From CADCVT01 sp036389485 (lineage in GTDB: Bacteria; Actinomycetota; Thermoleophilia; Solirubrobacterales; Solirubrobacteraceae), in contig DASVPR010000021.1 of assembly GCA_036389485.1 (NCBI GenBank), positions 72,401-136,400 of the forward strand: a stretch of DNA of 64,000 bases. Reading direction: 5' to 3'. Each line of letters opens with the position of its first letter. The first letter of the stretch is position 1. Below are positions 41,505 through 50,396 of this stretch, one piece after another. The notes below the pieces were generated by a model, which searched no databases, was not told the DNA's origin, and saw only the letters and a program-made list of their open reading frames with translations. A program made the position numbers and the translations under genes.

Positions 41505-41990
41505 ATGAAGACCATGAAGACCAAGACCCTCGCCCTGACCGCCGTCGCCGCCCTCGCCCTCCCGGGCATTGCTCAGGCGGCCAAGCCCGCCGAGCCGGGC
41601 AAGAAGGGCCACGACACCGCTGCCGCCAAGAAGCAGGCGCAGAAGCCGAAGGGCAAGGCGTTCACGCTGAAGGGCGTCGGCCTGGCCTCGCTTCCCGTCA
41701 CCGACGGCGCGCTCACCGGCGCGCTGACGGTCGACCCGACCTCCGCGAACAAGCACGCCCGCACGCTGCTCGACCTCTCGAAGGCCGACCTGAAGGGCAC
41801 CGCCACCGAGACCTTCGGCGAGACGGGCGACAAGGTCGTCGTCAGGTACGTCGGCCTCACCGCGACCGACTCGCTCCAGGCCACCGACACCGTCAAGGTG
41901 GTCGGCAAGGTCGTCGCCGGCAAGCTCGACATCCGCCGCATCACGATCAAGCGCGAGACGGAGGAGCCGGCTCCCGCGCCGACCTCGTAA
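41505..41990 (+). CDS. Secreted protein of the ECF module
   Basis: 161 residues. Start MKTMKTKTLALTAVAALALP gives a signal peptide, followed by a Lys/Ala-rich stretch and a beta-rich domain of about 100 residues (FTLKGVGLASLPVTDGAL, VRYVGLTATDSLQATDTV, KLDIRRITIKRE) with an OB- or lipocalin-like strand pattern. No Cys. It shares its leader with the gene at 40114 and probably the same regulation. Function unknown. Confidence 0.8.
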   Translation: MKTMKTKTLALTAVAALALPGIAQAAKPAEPGKKGHDTAAAKKQAQKPKGKAFTLKGVGLASLPVTDGALTGALTVDPTSANKHARTLLDLSKADLKGTATETFGETGDKVVVRYVGLTATDSLQATDTVKVVGKVVAGKLDIRRITIKRETEEPAPAPTS

Positions 41991-42018
41991 CCCGCTTCAC
42001 CGCCTCATCCCCATCGCG

Positions 42019-42045
42019 ACGGGCCCGCCGAACAGGCGGGTCCGT
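42019..42045. terminator. Bidirectional intrinsic terminator
   Basis: ACGGGCCCGCC (42019-42029), loop GAACA, GGCGGGTCCGT (42035-42045); 10 of 11 pairs plus a wobble. It lies between the stops of the convergent ECF-module and TPP-enzyme genes. Confidence 0.75.
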
Positions 42046-42051
42046 TCGCGT

Positions 42052-43707
42052 TCAGGGGTAGAACTTGCGCTTCGCCGCGCGCGCGAGCGGGCGCGGCAGC
42101 TTCTCCAACGCATTGAGCGCGCGCGGCATCAGCTTCAGCCGCAGGCCCGTGTACTCGCTGGGCACCAGCGCCTCGATCAGGTGAGGGCCGCGTTCGGAGA
42201 CGGCGCGCGCGAATGCCTCGGCGAACGCTTCCCCGGTGTCGACGCGCACCGCGGGAACGCCCATGCCCTCGGCGAGCTTCACGAAGTCGAGGTTGGGCCC
42301 CTCGAGGTCGAGCTGCGACCGCGCCCGGGGCCCGCCGCCGCCGTCCGCGCCCACGCGCTGGAGCTCGATGTTGAGGATCGCGTACGAGCGGTTGTTGAAG
42401 ATCACGACGGTGACGTCCAGCTGCTCGCGCGCCATCGTCCACAGCGACTGGATCGTGTACATCGCCGAGCCCTCGCCGTCGAGCGCGATGACCGGGCGGT
42501 CCGGGCACGCGATCGCGGCCCCGACGGCGACGGGGAGGCCCTGCCCGATCGCGCCGCCGGTGAGCGCGAGCACGTCGTGGCGCGGCGCGCCCGCCGTGTG
42601 CGCCGCGAGCGTGACGCCCGACGTCTGGGCCTCATCGGACACGATGGCGCCCTCGGGCAGCGCCGCGGCGATCGCCTGGCAGACCTTGTCGGCGGTCAGC
42701 GGGCCGGTGGGGCGGCCCGGCCGGGCCGGCTCCTGCAGGACCGGCGACGCGCCGCCGGCGCCCAGCGCCTCGACGAGCGCCTCCAGGCTCCCCACCGCGT
42801 CGTCGGCGGGCGAGGCGAGCTCGTGCACCGCGCAGCCGTCCGGCACGAGGTAGCTCTTCTTCCCCGGATACGCGAAGAACGAGACCGGCGCCTTGGCGTC
42901 GACGAGGATCAGGTGCTTCAGCCCGTCGAGCTGAACGGACGCGAGCTCGGCGAGGTAGGCGATGCGCTCGACGTGCGGCAGGCCGGCGCCGCGCTCGAAC
43001 CGCGCGGGGAAGACCTCCGCGTAGAGCTTGGCGCCGGTGTGCGCGGCGATCCGCGCCCCGGCCAGCAGCCCCGGCTCGCGCAGCGCGCGCCCCCCGAGCA
43101 GGATCGCGGCGCGGCCGCTGCGCAGCGCGGCCGCGGCGTCCGCGACGACGTCCTCGGAGGCGACGGGCGGCGCGGGGGGCGGCGGCGGCGGTGCGGGCTG
43201 TGCGCCGTCCGACCACGAGACGTCCGCCGGCAGGATCAGCGTCGCGACCTGGCCGGGCGGGCCCTGCGCCGCCGCGATCGCCTCGGCGGCGTCGCGCGGC
43301 AGCGCCTCGGTGCTCTGCGACGTCCGCACCCACTTCGAGACGTTGCGCGCGGCGGTCTCGATGTCGGACTGCAGCTGTGCGTCGTACTTCGTGTGGTAGG
43401 TCGCGTGGTCGCCGACGATGTTGACGATCGGCGTCTTGCCCTTGCGGGCGTTGTGCAGGTTCGCGAGCCCGTTGCCGAGCCCCGAGCCGAGGTGCAGCAG
43501 CGTCGCGCCCGGCCGCCCGGCCATGCGCGCGTAGCCGTCCGCGGCGCCGGTGGCGACGCCCTCGAACAGCGCCAGCACCGCCCGCATCTCCGGCACCGAG
43601 TCGAGCGCCGCGACGAAGTGCATCTCCGACGTGCCGGGGTTCGTGAAGCACGTGGTCACGCCCGCGTCGACGAGGGTGCGGATGAGGGCCTGCGCGCCGT
43701 TCGGCAT
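42052..43707 (-). CDS. Thiamine-diphosphate enzyme (benzoylformate-decarboxylase / acetolactate-synthase-like)
   Basis: 551 residues. The pyrimidine-domain Glu is in LALFEGVATGAADGYARM near residue 49, with LLHLGSGLGNGLANLHNA giving the active-site His near 72. The diphosphate motif is LDGEGSAMYTIQSLW to FNNRSYAI near 420-450. Residues between the domains carry a poly-Pro linker. Pairing with an FMN 2-hydroxyacid oxidase 1 bp upstream recalls the mandelate pathway MdlB-MdlC, so decarboxylation or carboligation of a 2-oxoacid is more likely than branched-chain synthesis; no ilvN is nearby. Confidence 0.87.
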   Translation of the reverse strand: MPNGAQALIRTLVDAGVTTCFTNPGTSEMHFVAALDSVPEMRAVLALFEGVATGAADGYARMAGRPGATLLHLGSGLGNGLANLHNARKGKTPIVNIVGDHATYHTKYDAQLQSDIETAARNVSKWVRTSQSTEALPRDAAEAIAAAQGPPGQVATLILPADVSWSDGAQPAPPPPPPAPPVASEDVVADAAAALRSGRAAILLGGRALREPGLLAGARIAAHTGAKLYAEVFPARFERGAGLPHVERIAYLAELASVQLDGLKHLILVDAKAPVSFFAYPGKKSYLVPDGCAVHELASPADDAVGSLEALVEALGAGGASPVLQEPARPGRPTGPLTADKVCQAIAAALPEGAIVSDEAQTSGVTLAAHTAGAPRHDVLALTGGAIGQGLPVAVGAAIACPDRPVIALDGEGSAMYTIQSLWTMAREQLDVTVVIFNNRSYAILNIELQRVGADGGGGPRARSQLDLEGPNLDFVKLAEGMGVPAVRVDTGEAFAEAFARAVSERGPHLIEALVPSEYTGLRLKLMPRALNALEKLPRPLARAAKRKFYP

Positions 43708-43708
43708 G

Positions 43709-44905
43709 TCAGGCCGGCCGCCCGGCCTTTGGGGCCTCGTAGAGCGCGGAGCGGTCGACGTCGGCGATCGCGGTCTGGCCGGTGAGGCCGAGCGCGGTGT
43801 CGATGTCCGCCTGGAAGACGCGCAGGACGTGCCGCACGCCGCGCTCGCCGCGCGCGGCCACCGCCCACGCCCACGAGCGGCCGATCAGCACCGCCCTCGC
43901 TCCCATCGCGACCATCTTCACGACGTCGACGCCGGTGCGGACGCCGCCGTCGGCGAGGACCTCGACCGCGTCGCCGACCGCGTCCGCGACGTCCGGGAGC
44001 GCGCGGGCGGTGGAGGGGACCGAGTCGAGCTGGCGCCCGCCGTGGTTGGACACGACGATGCCGTCGACGCCGGCGTCGACCGCGCGCCGCGCGTCCTCGG
44101 GGTCGAGCACGCCCTTGACGACGAGCCGTCCCGGCCACCGGTCGCGCACCCACGCGACGTCGTCCCACGTCACGCTCGGGTCGAACTGCGCGTCGACCCA
44201 CTCGCGGAACGCGGCCGGCGTCTTCGCGTCGGGCACCGCCTTCTCGAGGTTGCCGAACGTCAGCGGCTTGCCGCCGATCGCGGTGCCGCGGATCCAGCCC
44301 GGATGCGAGACGAGGTCGAGCCCGCGCCGCGCCTTGGCCCACGCGCTCGTGCGCCCCGCCATCGCGTTGCGCGTGTCGCGGTGCCTGGCACCGACGACGG
44401 CGAGGTCGACGGTCAGGACCAGCACCGGCGAGCCGACGGCGGCGGCGCGGTCCATCAGGTCCTCCGCGTAGCCGCGGTCGCGCATGACGTAGAGCTGGAA
44501 CCAGGGCGGCGTCTTCGTCGCGGCGGCGACCTCCTCGACGCTCGCGATCGAGACCGTCGACTCGATGAACGGGATGCCCGCCTTCTCGGCGGCGCGCGCG
44601 GCCAGCACCTCGGCGCGCGGGGCCAGCATCCCGCCGAGGCCGACCGGCGCGAGCGCGAGCGGCATCGCGAGTCGCTGCCCGAGCACCTCGACCGACTGGT
44701 CGCGCTCGCTCACGTCGCGCATCACGACCTGGCGCAGCAGGACGTCCTTCAGGTCCTCGACGTTCGCGCGCATCGTGTTCTCGTCGTAGGCGCCGCCGTC
44801 GACGTAGTCGAACAGCTGGCGGGGCAGCCGGCGGCGGGCGAGCTCGCGGTAGTCGGCGGCCGTGGCGGGCATGAGGCCGAGCGGGCGATCGGCGGCGAAG
44901 CGCAT
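43709..44905 (-). CDS. FMN-dependent alpha-hydroxyacid oxidase/dehydrogenase (LldD/MdlB family)
   Basis: 398 residues, TIM barrel. ALAPVGLGGMLAPRAEVL near residue 87, WFQLYVMRDRG near 136, KGVLDPEDARRAVDAGVDG near 265, catalytic base His in VVSNHGGRQLDSV near 288 and FMN phosphate loop LADGGVRTGVDVVK near 317. It oxidises L-lactate, mandelate or similar 2-hydroxyacids to 2-oxoacids, passing electrons to quinone or oxygen. The stop is one base from the following TPP-enzyme start, so the two act as a pair. Confidence 0.9.
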   Translation of the reverse strand: MRFAADRPLGLMPATAADYRELARRRLPRQLFDYVDGGAYDENTMRANVEDLKDVLLRQVVMRDVSERDQSVEVLGQRLAMPLALAPVGLGGMLAPRAEVLAARAAEKAGIPFIESTVSIASVEEVAAATKTPPWFQLYVMRDRGYAEDLMDRAAAVGSPVLVLTVDLAVVGARHRDTRNAMAGRTSAWAKARRGLDLVSHPGWIRGTAIGGKPLTFGNLEKAVPDAKTPAAFREWVDAQFDPSVTWDDVAWVRDRWPGRLVVKGVLDPEDARRAVDAGVDGIVVSNHGGRQLDSVPSTARALPDVADAVGDAVEVLADGGVRTGVDVVKMVAMGARAVLIGRSWAWAVAARGERGVRHVLRVFQADIDTALGLTGQTAIADVDRSALYEAPKAGRPA

Positions 44906-44955
44906 CAGGCGCAGATGATGCCCGGAACGGCCCGGCCTATGCTCCGTGTCCGCGC

Positions 44956-47463
44956 ATGAAGGAGCTGCAGACGAGCACTCGCTACGACCCCGCCGACGCC
45001 GAGCCCCGCATATCGCGCCGCTGGCTGGACTCCGGGATCAACCACCCGGACCCCGAGGGGTCGCCGGCCGAGAACTTCTCGATCGCGGTGCCGCCGCCTA
45101 ACGTGACCGGCGCGCTGCACATGGGCCACGCGCTGAACGGCTCGATCCAGGACGCGCTCATCCGCTGGCACCGCATGCAGGGCAGGCGCGCCAAGTGGGT
45201 GTTCGGCACCGACCACGCCGGGATCGCGACGCAGAAGCAGGTCGAGAACAAGCTCGCGCGCGACGGCGTGAGGAAGGAGGACCTCGGCCGCGAGCGCTTC
45301 GTCGACGAGGTGTGGGAGTGGACGCGCGAGCACGGCGGGATCATCCAGGAGCAGTTCAAGCGGCTCGGCGCGTCGCTGGACTACGAGCAGGAGCGCTTCA
45401 CGCTCGACGACGGCTACGCCCACGCCGTCCTGCAGGTCTTCGTCGACCTCTACGAGCAGGGCCTCATCTACCGCGACCACTACATGGTGAACTGGGACCC
45501 GGGCCTCGGCACCGCGGTGTCCGACCTCGAGGTCGAGGAGCGCGAGGTCCAGGACACGCTGTACTCGATCCGCTACAGCGACGACGTCGTGATCGCCACC
45601 GTGCGGCCCGAGACGATGCTGGGGGACACCGCGGTCGCCGTGCACCCGGACGACGACCGCTACAGGCACCTGATCGGCACGACGGTGACGTTGCCGATCG
45701 TCGGCCGCGAGCTGCCGGTGATCGCCGACGACTACGTGAAGATGGACTTCGGCACCGGCAACCTGAAGATCACCCCCGGCCACGACCCCAACGACTTCGA
45801 GATCGGGAGGCGCCACGGGCTCGAGACCGTCAGCGTCATCGGCGAGGACGGCCGCATGACCGCCGAGGCGGGCGAGGCGTTCGCGGGGATGACCGCGCTG
45901 GAGGCGCGCGAGGCCGTGGTCCAGGCGCTCGGCGACGCCGTCGTCGCGACGGAGCCGTACACGCACAACGTCCCGTACTCGCACCGCTCGGGCGAGCGGA
46001 TCGAGCCGCTCATCTCGCTGCAGTGGTTCATGGCGATGGACGAGCTGGCGCGGCCCGCGATCGACGTGGTGAGGCGCGGCGAGGTGAAGATCCACCCGCC
46101 GTCGCAGGAGCGCCGGTACGTCGAGTGGCTGGAGAACATCCGCCCGTGGTGCATCTCCCGCCAGCTGTGGTGGGGCCACCAGATCCCCGTCTGGTACCGG
46201 GGCGAGGACGAGGTCCACTGCGGCCTCGAGCCGCCGTCCGGCGACGGGTGGGAGCGCGACCCCGACGTGCTCGACACGTGGTTCTCCAGCGCGCTGTGGC
46301 CGTTCGCGACGCTCGGCTGGCCGGAGGACACGCCCGAGCTGCGCGCGTTCTACCCGACCGACGTGCTGTCGACGGCGCGCGACATCCTGTTCCTCTGGGT
46401 CGCGCGGATGGTGATGATGGGGCTGCGCTTCTGCGACGCCGTCCCGTTCGAGCACGTCAACGTCCACTCGGTCATCCAGGCGCCCGACGGCCGCCGGATG
46501 TCGAAGTCACTCGGCACCGGGATCGACCCGCTCGACCTCATCGACAGGTACGGCGCCGACGCGACCCGCTTCGGCCTGCTCGCGATGTCCTCCTCGCAGG
46601 ACGTGCGCTTCAGCGAGGAGAAGATCCAGCAGGGCGCGCAGCTCGCGAACAAGCTGTTCAACGCGTCGCGGCTGATCCTCACCCACGCCGCTCCCCAGGA
46701 CAGCGCCGCCGAGCTCGCGATCGAGGACCGCTGGATCCTCTCGCGCCTCGAACGGGCGAAGGCCGACGCGGCCGAGCGCATCGCGACGTTCGACTTCTCG
46801 AAGCTCGCGCTCGGGCTCTACGACTTCGTCTTCAGCGAGCTGTGCGACTGGTACCTCGAGATGGTCAAGCCGCGGCTGTACGACGGCGACGCGGCCGCGC
46901 AGGACACCGCGCTGCGCGTCCTCGAGGAGACCCTCGCGCTCGCCCATCCGGTGATCCCGTTCGTGACCGAGGAGCTGTGGTCGATGCTCCCCGGCGAGCG
47001 CGGCCTGCTCGCGGCGTCGCGCATGCCGCCGGGCGACCCGTCCCGGCTCGACGCGCAGGCAGAGGAGATCCTCGACCGCACGATCGCCACCATCCGCGCC
47101 CTCCGCAACTGGCGCGAGTCCGTCGACGCGAAGCCGGGCCTGTTCGTCAACGCGCGGCTCGACGCCGACGGCGTGCCGGCGGCGTTGGTCGGCCAGCTCG
47201 CACGCTTCGAGTGGGCCGACGGCGAGCCGGCCGCCACGGTTCCGGTCCCCGGAGGGGCCGTGGCCGTCTTCGCCACCGAGGGGCTCGACCTCGGCGCGGC
47301 CGCGCGCAAGCTGGCGGCCGAGCGCGAGCGCCTCGAGAAGGAGATCGCTCGCGCCGAGGGCAAGCTGTCGAACCCGGGGTTCGTCGAGAAGGCGCCGGAG
47401 CCCGTGGTCGCCGCGGAGCGGGCGAAGCTCGAGCGGCTGCGCGCCGAGCTCGAGGCGCTGTGA
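44956..47463 (+). CDS. valS: Valyl-tRNA synthetase
   Basis: 835 residues, class I. HIGH-type motif HMGH near residue 55, KMSKS-type RRMSKSLG near 513, an editing domain between (TVRPETMLGDTAVAVHPDD), anticodon-binding helices, and a C-terminal coiled coil (ARKLAAERERLEKEIARAEG) typical of ValRS. It is slightly shorter than the E. coli enzyme. No T-box leader is visible in the 50-bp upstream gap; TATGCT lies 12 nt before the ATG. The stop overlaps folC. Confidence 0.97.
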   Translation: MKELQTSTRYDPADAEPRISRRWLDSGINHPDPEGSPAENFSIAVPPPNVTGALHMGHALNGSIQDALIRWHRMQGRRAKWVFGTDHAGIATQKQVENKLARDGVRKEDLGRERFVDEVWEWTREHGGIIQEQFKRLGASLDYEQERFTLDDGYAHAVLQVFVDLYEQGLIYRDHYMVNWDPGLGTAVSDLEVEEREVQDTLYSIRYSDDVVIATVRPETMLGDTAVAVHPDDDRYRHLIGTTVTLPIVGRELPVIADDYVKMDFGTGNLKITPGHDPNDFEIGRRHGLETVSVIGEDGRMTAEAGEAFAGMTALEAREAVVQALGDAVVATEPYTHNVPYSHRSGERIEPLISLQWFMAMDELARPAIDVVRRGEVKIHPPSQERRYVEWLENIRPWCISRQLWWGHQIPVWYRGEDEVHCGLEPPSGDGWERDPDVLDTWFSSALWPFATLGWPEDTPELRAFYPTDVLSTARDILFLWVARMVMMGLRFCDAVPFEHVNVHSVIQAPDGRRMSKSLGTGIDPLDLIDRYGADATRFGLLAMSSSQDVRFSEEKIQQGAQLANKLFNASRLILTHAAPQDSAAELAIEDRWILSRLERAKADAAERIATFDFSKLALGLYDFVFSELCDWYLEMVKPRLYDGDAAAQDTALRVLEETLALAHPVIPFVTEELWSMLPGERGLLAASRMPPGDPSRLDAQAEEILDRTIATIRALRNWRESVDAKPGLFVNARLDADGVPAALVGQLARFEWADGEPAATVPVPGGAVAVFATEGLDLGAAARKLAAERERLEKEIARAEGKLSNPGFVEKAPEPVVAAERAKLERLRAELEAL

Positions 47464-48719
47464 CCGCCCGGGCCCGCGCCGCCTCGCTGGACGCCGAGCG
47501 CTGGCTGCTCGGGAGGGAGCTGTTCGGGATGCGGTTCGGCCTGGATCGGATGCGCCGGCTGCTCACGGTGCTCGGGTCGCCGCAGGACGCGTTCCGCACG
47601 ATCCACGTCGTCGGCACGAACGGGAAGTCGTCGACGACGCGGATGACCGCGGCGATCCTGGAGCGCCACGGGATCCGGACCGGCGCTTACGTCTCGCCGC
47701 ACCTCGTCTCCTTCCGCGAGCGGATCCGCGTCGGCGAGCACGACCTGCCCTTCGAGGACTTCGCGTGCGCGATCGAGCGCGTGCGGCGGGCGGCGGAGAA
47801 GGTCGACCGCGGCCTGTACGACGGCGACCGCGTCACGCAGTTCGAGGCGCTCACCGCCGCCGCGTACAGCGAGCTGGCGCGCCAGGGCGTCGAGGTCGTC
47901 GTGGTCGAGGCGGGGCTCGGCGGGCGGTGGGACGCGACGAACGTCGTCGACTCCGAGGTCGCGGTCCTGACGAACGTCGGCCTGGAGCACACGCGCTGGC
48001 TCGGCCCGACGGTCCGGGACATCGCGCGGGAGAAGCTCGCGGTGGTGCGGCCCGGCTCCGCGCTGGTCCTCGGCGCCGACCTCCACCCGGACGCCTTCCT
48101 CGAGGCGCACGCCACGCCCGCCGCGCGGGTCGTCGTCGCGCCGGAGTCCGACCCTCAGCTCGAGCTGGCCGCGCGCGGGACGTTCCAGCGGCGTAACTTC
48201 GCGACGGCGCGCGCGGCCGCGAAGGCGTTCCTCGGCCGGCTCGACGAGGACGCCGTCCGGGCCGCCGCCGGCGCGATCCGCGTGCCCGGCCGCTTCGAGG
48301 TGATCGCCGAGGAGCCGCTCACGATCCTCGACGGCGCCCACAACCCGGGCGGGATGCGCGCGCTCGCCGACTCGCTCACCGGCGTCCGCCGGCCGCTCGT
48401 CGTGGTGCTGTCGGTGCTCGACGACAAGGACGCCACCTCGATGCTCCGCGCGCTGCTCCCGCACGCGGACGCGCTGGTGTGCACCTCGAACGCGAACCCG
48501 CGCGCGCTGCCCCCCGCGACGCTGGCGTCCCTGACCGGCCAGCTCGGCGGCGCGTGCAGCGAGATGGACCCGATCGTCGAGCCCGAGCCGCACCGCGCGC
48601 TGGACCGCGCGCGCGACCTCGCCGGGCCGGAGGGCGCCGTGCTCGCGACCGGCTCGATCTACCTCGTCGCCGACCTCGTCCGCCCGCGCGGCGCGACGAC
48701 GCCCCGCTCCGCCTTCTAG
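47460..48719 (+). CDS. folC: Folylpolyglutamate/dihydrofolate synthase
   Basis: 419 residues from a GTG overlapping the valS stop (GTGA). Mur-ligase ATP motif HVVGTNGKSSTTRM near residue 47, YVSPHLVSFRERI near 77, EAGLGGRWDATN near 149 and ILDGAHNPGGMRAL near 288 identify FolC. It adds glutamate to folates. valS-folC adjacency is widespread in Gram-positive bacteria. Confidence 0.96.
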   Translation: MTARARAASLDAERWLLGRELFGMRFGLDRMRRLLTVLGSPQDAFRTIHVVGTNGKSSTTRMTAAILERHGIRTGAYVSPHLVSFRERIRVGEHDLPFEDFACAIERVRRAAEKVDRGLYDGDRVTQFEALTAAAYSELARQGVEVVVVEAGLGGRWDATNVVDSEVAVLTNVGLEHTRWLGPTVRDIAREKLAVVRPGSALVLGADLHPDAFLEAHATPAARVVVAPESDPQLELAARGTFQRRNFATARAAAKAFLGRLDEDAVRAAAGAIRVPGRFEVIAEEPLTILDGAHNPGGMRALADSLTGVRRPLVVVLSVLDDKDATSMLRALLPHADALVCTSNANPRALPPATLASLTGQLGGACSEMDPIVEPEPHRALDRARDLAGPEGAVLATGSIYLVADLVRPRGATTPRSAF

Positions 48720-48728
48720 CCTCCGACC

Positions 48729-48845
48729 GTGCAAGACGACCCGCCTTCCGCCCTGACCATGATCGCGATCGTGGCGATCGTCGTGGCGGTCACGATCCTC
48801 GTGTTCTTCGGGCTGGGCTACTTGTTCGGCCGACTCTTTCTCTAA
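48729..48845 (+). CDS. 38-residue single-TM protein
   Basis: GTG start, QDDPPSAL then MIAIVAIVVAVTILVFFGLG and YLFGRLFL, stop TAA. The acidic N-terminus and single helix with Arg near the end suggest N-out or hairpin topology. It fills the gap between folC and the zinc-ribbon gene and is too short for most gene finders; coding potential rests on the hydrophobic pattern and fit between neighbours. Confidence 0.55.
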   Translation: MQDDPPSALTMIAIVAIVVAVTILVFFGLGYLFGRLFL

Positions 48846-48856
48846 GGTCTCTGACC

Positions 48857-49405
48857 ATGCTCGCCGTCTTCGGGATCGAGTCCGATGGCCTGAACCTGGC
48901 CGTCAACCTCCTGATCCTCTTCCTCGTCGTGATCTACCTGGCGCTCGCGTACTGGACGTACGCGGATGCGCGGCGGCGGATCGCGGACCCGATGCTGATC
49001 GGGTGCGCCGCCGCGGCGGCGATCCTCTTCCCGTTCGTGGGCGCGATCGTCTACATGATCGTGCGGCCTCCGGAGTACCTCGACGACGTCCGCGAGCGCG
49101 AGCTGGAGATGCAGGCCGCCGAGGCCCGGATGCACGAGCTCGGCTTCGCCCTGTGCCCGCACTGCGACTTCGAGGTCAAGCAGGACTTCCTGCGCTGCCC
49201 GAGCTGCATGCGCAAGCTCAAGGACCCGTGCGGCAACTGCGGCAAGCCGCTCGACCCCGAGTGGAAGCTGTGCCCCTACTGCGAGGCGGAGATCCCCGGC
49301 GTGACGCCGGCCCCGCGCCGCTCCCGCCGCCGCCGCTCCAGCTCGGGCACGGATCCCGTCGAGCTGTCGGGCGAGCCGTTCACCGAGGCCCCGCCGACCG
49401 GCTAG
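48857..49405 (+). CDS. Membrane protein with double zinc ribbon
   Basis: 182 residues. Two helices (AVNLLILFLVVIYLALAYW and ADPMLIGCAAAAAILFPFVG) are followed by a cytoplasmic tail with four CxxC knuckles: CPHC near residue 100, CPSC, CGNC and CPYC, forming a double zinc ribbon (DZR). The end is basic and then acidic/Pro-rich. The family is common in actinobacteria and uncharacterised. TAAGGT ends 8 nt before the ATG, suggesting a leaderless transcript. Confidence 0.88.
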   Translation: MLAVFGIESDGLNLAVNLLILFLVVIYLALAYWTYADARRRIADPMLIGCAAAAAILFPFVGAIVYMIVRPPEYLDDVRERELEMQAAEARMHELGFALCPHCDFEVKQDFLRCPSCMRKLKDPCGNCGKPLDPEWKLCPYCEAEIPGVTPAPRRSRRRRSSSGTDPVELSGEPFTEAPPTG

Positions 49406-49435
49406 CCGCGGCCCGGCGCTAGGGTGCGCGGTCCT

Positions 49436-49843
49436 ATGGAGCGCACTCTCATCCTGGTCAAGCCCGACGCGTTCGCCCGCAACCTCACTGGCGAGATCAT
49501 CGCCCGGTTCGAGAACAAGGGGCTGCGGATCGTCGCGCTGAAGCACATGCACGTCAGCGAGGACCTCGCGAAGCAGCACTACGCCGAGCACGAGGGCAAG
49601 CCGTTCTTCGGTGAGCTGGTCGACTTCATCACCTCGTCCCCCCTCGTGGCGATGGTGCTCGAGGGCAACGACGCGATCCGCGCCGCGCGGCAGGTGATCG
49701 GCGCCACCAACCCGCTCGAGGCCGCGCCCGGCTCGATCCGCGGCGACTTCGCGGTCGAGGTCGGCAAGAACATGGTCCACGGCTCGGACTCGCCGGAGTC
49801 GGCGCAGCGCGAGGCGAAGCTGTTCTTCCCCGACCTGAACTAG
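49436..49843 (+). CDS. ndk: Nucleoside diphosphate kinase
   Basis: 135 residues. RTLILVKPDAFARN at the start, and the phosphorylated His in NMVHGSDSPESA near residue 117 (KNMVHGSD). It balances NTP pools by ping-pong phosphotransfer. TAGGGT ends 10 nt before the ATG. The stop TAG is overlapped by the first codons of the maf frame. Confidence 0.97.
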   Translation: MERTLILVKPDAFARNLTGEIIARFENKGLRIVALKHMHVSEDLAKQHYAEHEGKPFFGELVDFITSSPLVAMVLEGNDAIRAARQVIGATNPLEAAPGSIRGDFAVEVGKNMVHGSDSPESAQREAKLFFPDLN

Positions 49844-50370
49844 TCCTCGCGTCCCGCTCGCCGCAGCGGCGGGCGATCCTCGAGCAGCTCGGGATCGAGT
49901 TCGTCGTCGCGCCCGCGGACGTCGAGGAGCTGGAAGTCGGCGATCCGGTCGAGGTGGCGAAGGAGAACGCCCGGAGGAAGGCGGCAGCGGTCGACGGCGA
50001 GCTGGTGCTGGGCGTCGACACCGTCGTCGCCCTCGACGGCCGGATCTACGGCAAGCCGGGCGACGAGGACGTGGCCGGCGCCACGTTGCGCGCGCTGAGC
50101 GGACGGACTCACGAGGTGGTGAGTGGATTGGCGATCGGCGCGGAGGTGACCTCGGCGGTCACTCGCGTGACCTTCCGCACTGTCACCGAGCCCCTCCTAC
50201 AGTGGTATGTCGAGACCGGCGAATGGCGCGATCGTGCCGGCGGCTACGCCATCCAGGGTCGCGGCGCCGCGCTGGTCACGGCGATCGACGGCGACTACCT
50301 GAACGTGGTGGGACTGCCGGTCGCGCAACTCCTCGCCCGGATGCCCGGGCTGCTGTGGGGTGCGCGGTAG
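49840..50370 (+). CDS. maf: Maf-family nucleotide pyrophosphatase, no canonical start codon visible
   Basis: About 176 residues. LVLASRSPQRRAIL is the Maf N-terminal motif (SxSPRR), GVDTVVALDGRIYGKP near residue 60 carries the catalytic Asp, and DRAGGYAIQGRGA near 139 is the C-terminal motif. It hydrolyses non-canonical or modified NTPs. The conserved N-terminus needs a start at about 49840-49846, but the frame there reads CTA-GTC-CTC and has no ATG, GTG or TTG for dozens of codons upstream within ndk. The first canonical start, 49954, would delete the active-site loop. A rare start codon or a base error is likely. Confidence 0.82.
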   Translation, partial: LVLASRSPQRRAILEQLGIEFVVAPADVEELEVGDPVEVAKENARRKAAAVDGELVLGVDTVVALDGRIYGKPGDEDVAGATLRALSGRTHEVVSGLAIGAEVTSAVTRVTFRTVTEPLLQWYVETGEWRDRAGGYAIQGRGAALVTAIDGDYLNVVGLPVAQLLARMPGLLWGAR

Positions 50371-50396
50371 ATTGCAGGCCGTTTTCCCACCTACGC

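Noticed and set aside
42052..43707. Acetolactate synthase large subunit for branched-chain amino acids
   Set aside because: No small regulatory subunit or ilvC is adjacent, and the hydroxyacid oxidase partner and His motif point to a decarboxylase-type role.
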